Assembly: GCF_000186865.1 (NCBI RefSeq)
Contig: NW_008705573.1
Coordinates: 426,108-490,107, forward strand
Source: Aureococcus anophagefferens
Taxonomy: Eukaryota > Sar > Pelagophyceae > Pelagomonadales > Pelagomonadaceae
Direction of reading: 5' to 3'
Length of the DNA: 64,000 nucleotides
The notes under the pieces were generated by a model. The model had not been told where the DNA came from and did no database searches. It saw nothing but the letters and a program-made list of their open reading frames with translations. Of this stretch, positions 19,652-29,649 are shown piece after piece; position 1 is the first letter of the stretch, and every line of letters starts with the position of its first letter. A program made the position numbers and the translations under genes.

Positions 19652-22600
19652 ATGGGCGACGCCGCGCCGGCGAAGGAGGCCGACGACGCGGCGACGGGCG
19701 CGGACGACGCGAAGCAGGAGGACGACCACCGGCGCGACAGCCAGCAGCGCGTGCTGGCGGCGATGCAGCCGCGGCCGTCGCAGCCCATGGACACGGCGGC
19801 GAAGGAGGCGGCCATCTTCAAGGCCATGCACGGATCCCACGAGGACGTCGACGACCACGACATGGACATCCCCGCGATCCGCCTCGACCACAAGTCGACC
19901 ATCGGCGCCATGCGCTGGGCCAAGCTCCAGGCGCAGGTCGGCGACTCGTCGAAGGACTTCCAGCTCCTCGCCGCCGGCAAGGAGAACGACGAGGAGACGA
20001 TCACGAGCTCCGTCAAGTCGCGGAGCCGGCTGCGCTACGGCGCGCCGAACTTCATCTGGGCCGCGGGCAAGGTGGGGCCTGACGGCCGCCGCGCCGCGGA
20101 CCCGAACCAGGCTGCGCGCGAGGCCATGCACCGCGAGGGCACGATCCGCGCGACCATGTACCGCGCCCCGACGGGCGACGCGTCGAGCACGGGCGAGCTC
20201 AACCGCGAGGGCACGGTGCGGCTCCAGCCCGCGGACGGCGCGCGGCGGAGCGGCTGCGACGCGATCCCTGTGCTCTACCCCGACGGCCCGCTGCGGCTCC
20301 GGTGGGACGTCTGCCAGGTCTTCGCGCGCGCCGCGGCGTCCCGCATCCGCGACGATTTGCGAGAGACTCGGACCGCAGAAACGATGAACAATCGTCACCG
20401 ACGCGCGTCGTAGGCTCGCCTACGTTTCGGTGATGGTGCCCGTGCGCATCGGCCTCGACTACCCGGCCATCGGCGTCTGGTTCATGGTCGAGACGGCCAT
20501 CGACGTCTACTTCATCCTCGACATCCTGGTGAACTTCTTCACGGCGCTCTACGCGACGGAGATGGGCGAGAACGCGGCCGTCGTGGACCAGATGGCCGCC
20601 GTGGCCCACGGCGGCGCCAAGGTCACGGCGAACAAGCGGCGCATCGCGGCGGTCTACCTCCGGGGCTGGTTCATCATCGATTTGTTGGCGTGCGCGCCCG
20701 TCGACTACCTCCAGCGGGGCTCCGCGGACGCCATCGGCTGCTCCTACCACCCCGTGCGCCCCTGCACGTCGCGGGCGAACGCGGCGCCCCAGGGCCAGGC
20801 CTTCAAGCTCTTCAAGTTGTTGCGGACGTTCCGCGTGCTCAAGCTCTTCCGCTTGTTTCGGCTCAAGCGGCTCATGAAGAAGTACCAGGACGAGCTGCTC
20901 TACTGGCTGCCGCTCATCCAGGCGGGGAAGCTGCTCGTGATGCTCGTCTTCGCGAGCCACTGGATGGGCTGCGCCTACGCGTCCGTGTTCCCCTTCGGCG
21001 ACGACGTCACGCGGTCCGAGCGCTACGTCGCGTGCGTCTACTGGGCCATGCAGACCATCACGACCGTGGGCTACGGGGACATGGGGTCGCCGTTGCTGCG
21101 GTGCCGCCTCGTGGCCATCGTGTCCATGGCCGTGGGCGCGCTCCTCTTCGGCTGGCTCATCCAGTACGTGCTCACGGTGCTCGACCCGGACACGTTCGAG
21201 CGGAAGCAGCAGGCGAAGATCGAGCGCATCATGGCCTACCTGCGCGCGAACTCGCTGCCCATGGACCTCGCGCAGCGCGTCATCCGCCACGTGCGCCAGC
21301 AGAACTCGCGCCAGTCCGAGGCAGGGCAGCAAAAGAGAGCAAAATTCCCAACCTCAAAGCCTCCTATCTCGGCCGTTTCCCACTCGTTTTGGCTGATTTT
21401 TGTACGAGCGATCATCCCTCGGAGCGGTCTCGAAGCATGGATGCTTTCTCCGGAACGCGCGCGCGCGGAACACTCACGTTGAAGCGACGTTGAATCTCTC
21501 TTTTGCTGCCCAGGTCCGAGGACCGCGCGGTCCTCGAGGCGCTGCCGCGGCAGCTCCGGGGCGAGATCTTCCTCAATTTGTACGAGGAGCACGTCCGCAC
21601 GGTGCCGCTCTTCAACGGCGTCGGGCCCGCCTTCGTCGCCGACATCTGCGCGAAGCTGAGCCCGCTGACCATCCCCGCGGGCGAGGTCGTCTACGGCGTC
21701 GGCGACCTCGCGGACGAGGGCACGTACATCGTCGCGGCCGGCGTGGAACTCAAATCTTCAACCGGACTTCAATTTGAGCGTATGCGACGGTTTTGACGCA
21801 AGCGCTTCCATCGTGCTTCGAGAACTCGACGAGAGCACTCGAGTCGTCCAAACATGAGCCGAATCGATGTGACCGAGCTCGAGAGTTCCAAAGTTTGGCC
21901 CCGACGTCCCAGCCCACCGGTTGATTCCCACGCAGGTCGCGTCGGGCGAGGTGACCATGGCCGCGCGGCGGGTCAAGCCCCCGGGCAAGCGGGCCATGCA
22001 GCACATGAAGGCCCTGGGGCTCGTGGCCCAGCCGACGTCCGTCGCGCTCATCATCGAGCACGTCGGGCCCGGGTCCGTCTTCGGCGAGGGGTCGACGCTC
22101 GGCTGCTCGCGGCGCATCGACGAGGCCATCTCGCGGGGCCAGACGGAATTATTGACCATCCCCGGCGACGACTTCCGCCAGACGCTGAACCTCGTGCCGA
22201 AGCTGCGGTGGCGCGTGCTCAAGCGCTACGTCGAGTACCTCATCAAGTCCGTGTCCCAGGACAAGGTCAAGCTCTGCCACGCGCTCCTCGAGATGCAGCT
22301 CCCGGAGCTCGTCGAGGGGCGGACCTACGACGCGCCGGCGGGCGCCGGCGAGCTCGTGGGCCGCGCGCGCGGGCTCGCCATCGACGCCGAGTGGCGCGAG
22401 ATTTTGGTGGACCTGCGGGAGACGTGGGAGGCGCGCTTCACGAACCTCGAGCCCCTCATCACGTCGGCACCGTCGTCGCACGCCGCAGCGCCCGCGCCGG
22501 AGAAGCAGCCCCTGCCCCGGGAGACGCTGCGGGCCCAGGCCGCGCACGCGCGCGAGGCGCGGGGCAAGGCCGACGACGTCCACCGGCGCATCGACGGCCT

Positions 22601-22688
22601 CGAGGCCGAGGTCGCGAAGCTCCGGGACGACCTCGGCGCGAAGCTCGACCTGCTCCTGCGGAAGCCCGGGGCGCTCGAGCCCCTCTAA
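19652..22688 (+). CDS. Cyclic-nucleotide-gated/EAG-type K+ channel subunit with a degenerate nucleotide-binding domain
   Basis: Exons 19652-20325, 20414-21313, 21514-21742 and 21936-22688 give 851 residues; all phases close. Spans S1-S6 are visible. S4 is Arg/Lys-rich (FKLFKLLRTFRVLKLFRLFR). The pore is MQTITTVGYGDMG, the K+ filter, near residue 445. A C-linker (VIRHVRQQNSRQSEDRAVLEALP) leads to a CNBD-like region (SPLTIPAGEVVYGVGDLADEG, GPGSVFGEGSTLG). The phosphate-binding cassette lacks the conserved Arg-Thr-Ala, so nucleotide binding is doubtful. The tail has a coiled coil. Each of the three introns is a different introner family (C, B, A). It is tail to tail with the second channel gene, 41 bp apart. 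Confidence 0.9.
20326..20413 (+). mobile_element. Short introner-like intron (family C) in the K+ channel
   Basis: GC-AG intron: GCGCGCCG, then CGGCGTCCCGCATCCGCGAC, with AACAATCGTCACCGACG near the end and TAG last. Right copy is GCTCGCCT (6 of 8). Splicing gives VFALAYVSVMVPVRIG, the S1 helix. An AATCGTCACCGACG segment is identical in the 49500 intron. Confidence 0.85.
21322..21513 (+). mobile_element. Introner element, family B, copy 1
   Basis: 192 bp, ends CAGGGCAGCAAAAGAGA and TCTCTTTTGCTGCCCAG, flanked by perfect GTCCGAGG copies (21314-21321, 21514-21521). The intron is 21314-21513: the donor GT is the first two bases of the duplication and the acceptor is the element's CAG. Splicing restores the uninterrupted target (SRQSEDRAVL). 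Confidence 0.93.
21739..21935 (+). mobile_element. Introner element, family A, copy 3
   Basis: 197 bp, sense orientation, more diverged inside than copies 1 and 2. Duplications GTCGCGGC (21731-21738) and GTCGCGTC (21936-21943) match at 7 of 8. Intron 21743-21935 with donor GTGGAACTC, again four bases into the element; phase 0 at both ends (TYIVAAG to VASGEVTM). Confidence 0.9.
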
Positions 22689-22729
22689 CGTCCATGGTCC
22701 GAGAGAGTCTAAAGCGCGCAACGAGCGCG

Positions 22730-25700
22730 CTAGCGGTGGTGCCGCGTCGACGGCGGTGGTCGGTGCGTCGCCTTGGGCGAGTGCTGCTTCTTCATCGTCG
22801 CGTGGACGCCCCGCGTCGGCGCGATCTCGCCGCTCAGCGACGATAGCTCGTCGTCGTCGTCGTCCTCGGCGTGGTGCTCGGGCACGGAGCGCATGGACCC
22901 GGGCTGGACCATGACGTGCTTCGAGCTCGGGCCGCCCGCGCGCTGCGACGCGGCGCGGTTGCTCGCGCGCGAGCTCCGCGTGCCGTTGGTCATGGAGCCG
23001 CCGCCGACCATGGACGACCCCTTCTGGTAGATGTTCGCCAGCGAGTGGCGCACGCGCGCGGCGACGGTGCCCGCCTGCTCCGCGCGGTGCTTCGCGGCGA
23101 GCGACACGAAGAGGGGCGTCCGCGCGTCCTCGTCGTCGTCCGTCGACATGAGGCCCGCCGTGCCCTCGTTGAGGTGCGCGTTGAGGTGCAGCAGCTGGAG
23201 CCGGTCGATGCGGCTCCGCGCGACGCGCGTGATGTACTTTAAAATCTCCGGGTGGTCCTCCAACACCTCGTCCATGTCCTCCGAGGAGACGGTGTAGCTC
23301 GACATGAGGTGCTTGCACCGGATCGTCGCCGTGCGCTTCACCTTGAGGAGGCACGCGGCCTCGCCGAAGAAGCACCCGTCCGCGATGAGCTTCACGACCT
23401 GGTCGCCCACGGCCTCCACGAGCACCTCCGCCAGACCCTTGTCGATGAAGTACATGGCGTCGCCGTAGTCGCCCTCCTTCAACACGACGTCGCCCTCCGT
23501 CGTCACCGTCGGGTGCAGCGCGGGGGCCAGCGCTTCGGAGAACGCCTTCGGCGTCGTCCGCAGCAGCGGCACCTTGGGCACGAGATCGCGGATCTTGTAG
23601 TTGAGGATCTCGAGGCAGAGCTCCGGGTTCAGCCGCTCGAGGATCAGCGACTCGTCGAAGATGACGCCCTCCTTCCAGCGGTGGTGGTAGTAGTCGCGGA
23701 TGCGGTCCCGGAGCTCGCCCGGCAGCCTTAAACTCCGCATGTAGTCGTTCGTGCGCTGGAGCTGCTCCTCGAACTCCTGCATGGACACGTCCATGGACAC
23801 CAGGATGGACGTGATCGTCGACACGAAGATCGCGTTGAAGAAGCAGCCCGCGAAGACGCCCACGAGCGTCATCCACGACTCGATGACGCACCAGCCGTGG
23901 GAGCTCTCGCAGACCTGGGCCGTCGGGAACTCCTGGTAGGCCTGGCCCAGCACGAGCATCAGCGTCTTGTAGATGCCCCAGGTGTAGCAGTGGAGCACGG
24001 ACTTGACGGGCACGCCCGTGTGGGGCGCGACGACGTCCCAGCGCACGGCCCACGACGCGTAGGGGTACTTGTAGGCCTTGAGCAGGATGAACATGAGGCA
24101 GGACCCCCAGTGGGACAGCGTGAGCATCATGAAGAAGAGGCGCCACAGCTTCAGCGTCGCGTCGGACACGAAGATCTTGTAGAACTCCATGAACGCCATC
24201 AGATTCTCCCGGATCTTCTTCACGAGCTGCGACGCGCGGAGCAGCTTCACGAGCTTCGTCATGCGCACGAGCCGCAATAATTTCAAAATCTTCTTCGAGC
24301 CCATGACGCCGCCGCCGTCCTCCTTGCCCTCCGTCGCCGCGTCCATGACGCGGTCGATGGGCACGGAGCTCACGATGTCGATCAGCGCCCAGGTCTGGAA
24401 GTAGTTCTTTAAAGCCATCTTCCGGTCCATCACAACAACCCCCCGGTCGTCGACGTAGCCCACGTTGCAGTTCTTCACCACGTCCAGACAGAAGATGAGG
24501 TCGCACGCGAAGTTGATGTCCAGCAGCGCCGTGTTCACGCGGTCGAACGCGAGGCACAGGGGCAGCGTCATGAACACAAAAAGCAGGACGAACATCATCA
24601 AAATTTCGAAGTTCTCGATGATGTCGTTCTTCGGGTGGAACATCTTCAGGCCCAGGCACATCTGGTCCTCCTCGCCGACGGTCCGCACGAACTCCTCCGC
24701 GCCCGAGATCTCCAGCAGCTCCGCGCACTCCTTGCGGCCCGCGTCCAGCATGATCTGCGTCCGCCGCTCCTCGACGGAGACGACGAGCTCCACGAGCAGG
24801 TCGCCGTTGACGCCCGGCGGCGCGGGCCGCGCGCGGAGCACGTCGTCGACGAGCGACCGCGGCGCCTCCCTACCCAGCTCGAGGAGCACGTCCGTGAGCC
24901 GCTCCGCCGCGGACCCGTGGCCCGCGAAGGCGCCGGAGACCTGCAGCGCCGCGACGGCCTTGGAGATGCGCTTCCGGAACGAGTCCAAAAACTGGTCGAA
25001 GACCTCCTCGGCCTCCATCGCGCGCGAGTGGTTGTTCTCCGCGCCCTTGAGCGTCATGCCCCAGCGCACGCGGTGCGCCGCCTTGGGCAGCGCGCCCATG
25101 ACGGCCATGCCGTCGACGATGGTCTGGCGCATGCGGTTCCCGCCGTGGCGCGCGGCCTTGTCCTTGCCGAACGACTTCCGCGCGGGCGTCGACTTGAGGT
25201 TCCGCGCGGACGCGGCCGGCGACCCCTTGTCCTCGGGGACGTCGATGGCGTTCATGCCCAGCCGCGAGCCCATCTCGTGGAGCTCGTACGAGTTCTGCCG
25301 CTTGAGCATGTGGCCCGGGTTCGCGGGCCGCACGACGTCGTTCGACAGGGGGCCCACGACGTCGTTCGACAGCGGGCTGACGTCGTCGCCCTCCTCCTCC
25401 TCCTCCATCGATCGCATGGAGCTGGCGGAGCCCCGGATCGTCATGAGCGCGGACGGCGCGACGCGCGCCGACGGCTTCGGCGACGACCGCGCGCCGACGG
25501 AGTACTTCGCGCCGGCGCCGACCTCGAGCGCCGCGGCGGGCCGCGCGGCCTCGAACAGCTCGTCGCGGGACGTCTCCCCCTGGTTGATCCGGAAGTCGAG
25601 GTCGCGGTTCATGCCCGTCTTCCCCAGGCGCCGCGCGATCGACGTCCGCTTCCTCCCGCGGCGGCTCGTGAACGTGCGCCGCGGGGTCATGAGGCGCTCC

Positions 25701-26059
25701 GGGTTCGCGTGGAAGGTCTGCTGCAGCTTCTCCTCCGCCGTCTTCATCTCCTCGACGGAGCGGTGGCCGCCGGCGCGCGCCGGCTCCGCGGCGGCGCCGA
25801 CGGCGGGCGCGTCGTCGTCGCCGTCGTCCCAGGGCGTCACGGCGACGCCCTGGCCCGCGGCCTCGCGGACGAGGCTACTCAGCTCCTGGAAGTCGTCGAC
25901 GAGGGCGCTGAAGCCGCCGATGGACGCCTCCATGGCGATGACGCGCTCCGCGTCGCGCGGGCCGGACCGGAGCGACCGGCAGGCGGCGGTCACGGAAAAC
26001 TTGAGCGCCCGCAGGTGGGCCTCGAGCACGTCGGCGTCGCCGTCGCCGCCGAACGCCAT
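22730..26059 (-). CDS. CNG/HCN-type channel protein without a recognisable K+ filter
   Basis: The product is 1,109 residues, single exon, ATG at 26059. A long disordered N-terminus (1-440) precedes S1 (LMMFVLLFVFMTLPLCLAF, near 480). S4 is short and Lys/Arg-rich (KILKLLRLVRMTKLVKLLRA). The pore segment is CYTWGIYKTLMLVLGQAYQEF with no GYG. S6 follows (VFAGCFFNAIFVSTITSILV). The CNBD near 850-930 is intact: EGDYGDAMYFIDKG and FFGEAACLLKVKRTATIRC contain the Gly-Glu-Ala and Arg-Thr-Ala nucleotide contacts. So this protein pairs an odd pore with a good nucleotide site, the reverse of its neighbour. Whether they assemble together is inference. Confidence 0.88.
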   Translation of the reverse strand: MAFGGDGDADVLEAHLRALKFSVTAACRSLRSGPRDAERVIAMEASIGGFSALVDDFQELSSLVREAAGQGVAVTPWDDGDDDAPAVGAAAEPARAGGHRSVEEMKTAEEKLQQTFHANPERLMTPRRTFTSRRGRKRTSIARRLGKTGMNRDLDFRINQGETSRDELFEAARPAAALEVGAGAKYSVGARSSPKPSARVAPSALMTIRGSASSMRSMEEEEEGDDVSPLSNDVVGPLSNDVVRPANPGHMLKRQNSYELHEMGSRLGMNAIDVPEDKGSPAASARNLKSTPARKSFGKDKAARHGGNRMRQTIVDGMAVMGALPKAAHRVRWGMTLKGAENNHSRAMEAEEVFDQFLDSFRKRISKAVAALQVSGAFAGHGSAAERLTDVLLELGREAPRSLVDDVLRARPAPPGVNGDLLVELVVSVEERRTQIMLDAGRKECAELLEISGAEEFVRTVGEEDQMCLGLKMFHPKNDIIENFEILMMFVLLFVFMTLPLCLAFDRVNTALLDINFACDLIFCLDVVKNCNVGYVDDRGVVVMDRKMALKNYFQTWALIDIVSSVPIDRVMDAATEGKEDGGGVMGSKKILKLLRLVRMTKLVKLLRASQLVKKIRENLMAFMEFYKIFVSDATLKLWRLFFMMLTLSHWGSCLMFILLKAYKYPYASWAVRWDVVAPHTGVPVKSVLHCYTWGIYKTLMLVLGQAYQEFPTAQVCESSHGWCVIESWMTLVGVFAGCFFNAIFVSTITSILVSMDVSMQEFEEQLQRTNDYMRSLRLPGELRDRIRDYYHHRWKEGVIFDESLILERLNPELCLEILNYKIRDLVPKVPLLRTTPKAFSEALAPALHPTVTTEGDVVLKEGDYGDAMYFIDKGLAEVLVEAVGDQVVKLIADGCFFGEAACLLKVKRTATIRCKHLMSSYTVSSEDMDEVLEDHPEILKYITRVARSRIDRLQLLHLNAHLNEGTAGLMSTDDDEDARTPLFVSLAAKHRAEQAGTVAARVRHSLANIYQKGSSMVGGGSMTNGTRSSRASNRAASQRAGGPSSKHVMVQPGSMRSVPEHHAEDDDDDELSSLSGEIAPTRGVHATMKKQHSPKATHRPPPSTRHHR

Positions 26060-26595
26060 GGCCACCCGGGGGCCGCACCCGCGGGCGGCGGGAGCAGCAC
26101 CCGAAGTCCGGCGCTCAGCGCAGCCCCTCTCGAGCTCCCGTCGAAGCGCGAAGGTTAAAGTATCATCCTGATAATTTTATCGAGTTGACGTTGAATAGGG
26201 CGACCGACGACGATGGCGAAAGTGACGGACGAGTCCACTTGTCCCGCTGCGGGGCGGGCTTGGCTCGGCGTGTGGTGAGGAACCAGTAGGGGCTGTCCGA
26301 CGGCCAGTTCGCTTCCATTCCCGAGCAAGTCGCTGGCGTAGAAGCGGTGGCTGTGCGGTGAGGAGCAGCGTACCCGGGATAGTGCCGCGGCTCTGCTTGT
26401 CTCTCATTCCCGACCGAGGCGCTGGCGCAGGCGCGAAGGCTGGCGCGGCGTGCACCACTACGGGCTGCACGCCGACCCCCCCCGGCCACACAAACCACCC
26501 ACCGCTCCCTCGCAAAATCGACCCGCCCGCGTGATTGAGCTGGACTGCACGCGATCCAGTCCATTCTACGCCGCCAGCCGTCCCGCACGACGACC
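26060..26595. promoter_or_regulatory. Divergent intergenic region upstream of the channel and light-harvesting genes
   Basis: About 535 bp between two divergent start codons. An AT-richer patch lies at 26157-26200. No gene is supported here; a minus-strand open frame across 26163-26921 overlaps the light-harvesting gene and shows no family. It presumably carries promoters for both genes. Confidence 0.45.
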
Positions 26596-27240
26596 ATGAA
26601 GGCCTCGATGCTCCTCCTCGCGGCGCCCGCCATGGGCCTCGTCGCCCCCGTGACGAAGTCGGCGACGGCCCTCGGCGCGTCGGGCCTCGACGGCATGTAC
26701 GGCGGCGTGGAGGCCGGCGACCCCATGCCCGGCGCGGGCGCCTGGGACCCCATGTCCTTCGGCGAGCTCCACGACCTCGTCAAGGGCAGCGAGCACGCCG
26801 GCGTCATGCCCCACCCCCAGTGGCTCCGCGAGGCCGAGATCAAGCACGGCCGCGTCGCGATGCTCGCGTTTACCGGCGCGCTCGTGCAGTCGTACGGCAT
26901 GCACTTCCCGGGCACGCTCAACGGCGAGTACTACGAGGCGGGCGTGAACCCCTTCGAGGCGACGCCGTCGGCCTTCGCGACGTGCCCGACGGGCATGGCC
27001 CAGATCCTCCTCTTCATCGGCCTCACCGAGGGCTTCACGTTCCCCGAGGGCGCGTGGGCGGGAGCCATGACGCGCGACGCGGGCGACCTCGGCTACCGCT
27101 GGGACTGGGCGAACAAGAACGACCTCGAGGCCCAGAAGGTCACGGAGCTCAAGAACGGCCGCGCGGCGATGATCGGCATCATGGCCTTCTCCGCGGCCCA
27201 CTTCATCCCGGGCTCCGTGCCCTTCTTCTTCAACGCGTAG
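26596..27240 (+). CDS. Fucoxanthin chlorophyll a/c-type light-harvesting protein
   Basis: The product is 214 residues. It begins with a hydrophobic signal peptide and transit region (MKASMLLLAAPAMGLVAPVT). Helix 1 carries REAEIKHGRVAMLAFTG (Glu81...Arg86) and helix 3 carries TELKNGRAAMIGIMAF (Glu184...Arg189), the paired chlorophyll-ligating Glu-Arg motifs of the LHC superfamily. The middle helix (TGMAQILLFIGLTEGF) lies between. Length and motif spacing fit FCP antenna proteins of stramenopiles. It inserts in the thylakoid membrane and passes excitation energy to the photosystems. Which FCP subgroup it belongs to needs a tree. It is intronless. Confidence 0.95.
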   Translation: MKASMLLLAAPAMGLVAPVTKSATALGASGLDGMYGGVEAGDPMPGAGAWDPMSFGELHDLVKGSEHAGVMPHPQWLREAEIKHGRVAMLAFTGALVQSYGMHFPGTLNGEYYEAGVNPFEATPSAFATCPTGMAQILLFIGLTEGFTFPEGAWAGAMTRDAGDLGYRWDWANKNDLEAQKVTELKNGRAAMIGIMAFSAAHFIPGSVPFFFNA

Positions 27241-27382
27241 GGCGGCGCCGCGGCGAGAAGGCATATCGGGGGGGCTAAGGGCGCAGTCTTTCTCTCTTTC
27301 AGCACTCGGGTGTCTCGAGAGCCAGGCCGGGCTCCCGCCGCCGGCGGCGAAAAAGACGAAACGCACACGAAAGAGCGGTCCT

Positions 27383-28408
27383 TTACGGCGCCCCGCTGCC
27401 CGCGTCGTCGGGCGCCTCGAGCTTGACGCGGCGCTTGGCGCCCGTGGCCTTGAGCTGGACGAGGTGCGTGTTCGTGGGCTCGTCGTAGTCGAGGACGAGC
27501 GCCTCGCCGCCGAGCGCGGCGCCGAGCTGGACGCGCTTGCCCACCGTGTCGAAGTTCCAGAGGTACTTGCGGCGCGTCTCCGTCGGGAGGAGGACCTCGT
27601 AGGCCTCGTGGGCCGCCTTGAGCGCGGAGCGGGCCCGGTTGACGGACTCGCGGCGGCGGCTCGACGTCTCGAACTCGTGGCGGCGCTGCTGGGTCGCGTG
27701 GGCCTGCTTGACGTCGGGCGTCGAGCAGCCCTGGGCCGGCGCGAGGCCCAGCGCGTCGAGGTGGCGCGACTTGGCGCGCGCGTGCTTCGCGTGGCGCTCC
27801 GTGACGTCGCGCTGCGCGAGGCGGTCGAGCGCGCGCGCGGCCTCGTCGGCGACGTCGGCGTCGGGGGACCCGGCGAGCGTGCGGAAGACCTTGCGCGCCT
27901 CGGCGACGTCGCCCAGGAGCACGAAGACCTTGCCGAGGCGGAGCCGCGCCCGCGCGTTGTCGGGGTCCCGCTCGAGCGCCAGCGTCGACGCGCAGAGGGC
28001 CTGGCAGGCGTACTCGTCGCACTTCTCCGCGTCGTGGACGGCGGCGCTCAGGTAGGCCGCGGCCTCGTTGGCGTACTCGCGGCTCGCCTCCGCCGGGCTC
28101 TCGGCCGCGTCGCCGAGCGCGCGGAACGCGGCCGCGGCCTCCGCGTGCTTGCCCTCGCCGTAGAGCGCGCGGGCGCGGTCCTTGGCGTCGTCGGCGCCGT
28201 CCTCGCGCCGGGGCCGCGGGGACCGGTCCTTGCTCTCGCGGCGCCGGGACGACGAGGAGCGGCTCCGGGAACGTTGCCGTTTCCGCGAGCCCGACGGCGT
28301 CGTCGCCGAATTCGGCGGCGTGCCCGGGTCCGTGGTCGTGCAGCGGGGGCTCGTTGCAGACGGGATGCGCAGGGTCGCGGGCTTGTCGCCCTTGGGTTCG
28401 TCGCTCAT
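27383..28408 (-). CDS. TPR-like protein with a degenerate J-domain-like C-terminus
   Basis: The product is 341 residues from the ATG at 28408. The N-terminus is RS-rich (KRQRSRSRSSSSRRRES). The middle has TPR-like helices (ARALYGEGKHAEAAAAFRAL, ALERDPDNARARLRLGKVFV). Then HLDALGLAPAQGCSTPDVKQ and ALKAAHEAYEVLLPTETRRK resemble helices I and IV of a J-domain, but the HPD tripeptide needed to stimulate Hsp70 reads HEF. This points to a non-catalytic J-like fold, perhaps in RNA processing given the RS tail (inference). It converges on the light-harvesting gene. Confidence 0.6.
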   Translation of the reverse strand: MSDEPKGDKPATLRIPSATSPRCTTTDPGTPPNSATTPSGSRKRQRSRSRSSSSRRRESKDRSPRPRREDGADDAKDRARALYGEGKHAEAAAAFRALGDAAESPAEASREYANEAAAYLSAAVHDAEKCDEYACQALCASTLALERDPDNARARLRLGKVFVLLGDVAEARKVFRTLAGSPDADVADEAARALDRLAQRDVTERHAKHARAKSRHLDALGLAPAQGCSTPDVKQAHATQQRRHEFETSSRRRESVNRARSALKAAHEAYEVLLPTETRRKYLWNFDTVGKRVQLGAALGGEALVLDYDEPTNTHLVQLKATGAKRRVKLEAPDDAGSGAP

Positions 28409-28596
28409 AGCAGTCCACACCTCCAACTAGCGCAGTTTACGGACGCTCTCCGAAGCCGCCTGGTGGAACGTTATCTTAGCCAGGCTATCGATCGCTCGGC
28501 GCTGCGCCGGCCGTCAAACCGGCGCCCGGCAGTCCTCCGGCGGCACAGACACGTGGCAGCGAAAAGTTTTCCAGCAGCGATGGCTTCCTGAGCCTT

Positions 28597-29649
28597 TTAC
28601 TCGACCATGCCCGCCCCCTGTTTGAGCGCGGCCCGCGCGTCGCCGAGGACCGAGTCGACGATGGCCGCCGCGGGCCGCACGGACGTGACCAGTCCGCAGG
28701 CCGCGCCGGCCCACGTCGCGCCCCACTCGAGGCCCTCGCCGGTCGCTTGGACGCCGGCGTCGTGCTCCGCCCGGAGCTCCGCGCGCCCCGCGTCGTCCGC
28801 GGCGAGATACGCGGCCTCGAGCCTCGTGCTCCTGTTGACGACGGCGCGGCCCGGGAGGCCGCTCGAGTGGTGGTCGATGCCGCGGACCGCGTCGATGAAG
28901 GTGCCGAGCGTCGTGCCCGACGCACCACACGTCGTCTCGACGACGGCGCGTTTCTGGGAGGCGGTGTACGTCGACTCTCGGGCGGCGGCGAACGTCGTCC
29001 CGAGAACCCCGGCGTCGGCGCCGAGGACCAGCGCGGCCGCGAGGCCGCGACCGTCCGCGATACCTCCGGCGGCCGCGAGGAGCGTCGACCCGTGGCCCGC
29101 GGCGTCGAGCGCCGCGCGCGCCTGGGGCACGAGCGCGAAGGCCGACGCCGTCGGATGCGTGTGGCCGCCCGCGTCGGAGCCCTGGGCGACGACGACGTCG
29201 ACGCCCGCCTCCGCGTGCGCGACGGCGCCCTCCGAGTCGCCGCAGTTCGAGTAGAGCGTCGCGCCGGCGTTCTTGACGGCCGAAGCGTACGCGCCGCAGT
29301 CGCCGAAGCTCAGGTAGACGTGCTTCGGCCCGAGCTCCGCGAGGAGCGCCTCGAGCGTCCGCGGCGCGTAGCCGTCGAGCTGGCCGACGTTGAGCCCGAA
29401 GCCGAGCAGGTCGCGGTCGTGCGGCGCGGCGAGCGCGACGGCCCACTCCTCGCGCAGGAAGTCGAGCGACTCGCCGCCGGAGCCGACGAGGCCGACGGCG
29501 CCCGCCTCGGTCACCGCGGCCGCGAGAGCGCCGCCCGCGCAGCCGCCCATCGGTGCTAAAATGACCGGTGCGGCGCCGAGTTGCGTTGTGAAGCGCGTGC
29601 GGAGCGCGCGCGCCATGCTTGCGACCGCGAGGAGGAGCCACGGGCGCAT
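28597..29649 (-). CDS. Nitronate monooxygenase (2-nitropropane dioxygenase family)
   Basis: The product is 350 residues. Family hallmarks in order: VILAPMGGCAGGALAAAVTE near the start, GLVGSGG, VVVAQGSDAGGHTH, then LLAAAGGIADGRGLAAALVL and GVLGTTFAAARES. These line the FMN site of the TIM-barrel NMO/enoyl-reductase-like fold. The family oxidises alkyl nitronates with FMN. A short hydrophobic N-terminus (MRPWLLLAVASMARAL) could be a signal or organelle presequence. It is a single exon, divergent from the tweety-like gene (201 bp between start codons). Confidence 0.9.
   Translation of the reverse strand: MRPWLLLAVASMARALRTRFTTQLGAAPVILAPMGGCAGGALAAAVTEAGAVGLVGSGGESLDFLREEWAVALAAPHDRDLLGFGLNVGQLDGYAPRTLEALLAELGPKHVYLSFGDCGAYASAVKNAGATLYSNCGDSEGAVAHAEAGVDVVVAQGSDAGGHTHPTASAFALVPQARAALDAAGHGSTLLAAAGGIADGRGLAAALVLGADAGVLGTTFAAARESTYTASQKRAVVETTCGASGTTLGTFIDAVRGIDHHSSGLPGRAVVNRSTRLEAAYLAADDAGRAELRAEHDAGVQATGEGLEWGATWAGAACGLVTSVRPAAAIVDSVLGDARAALKQGAGMVE

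Noticed and set aside
26163..26921. Minus-strand frame overlapping the light-harvesting gene
   Set aside because: Antisense to a certain gene and without recognisable content outside it.
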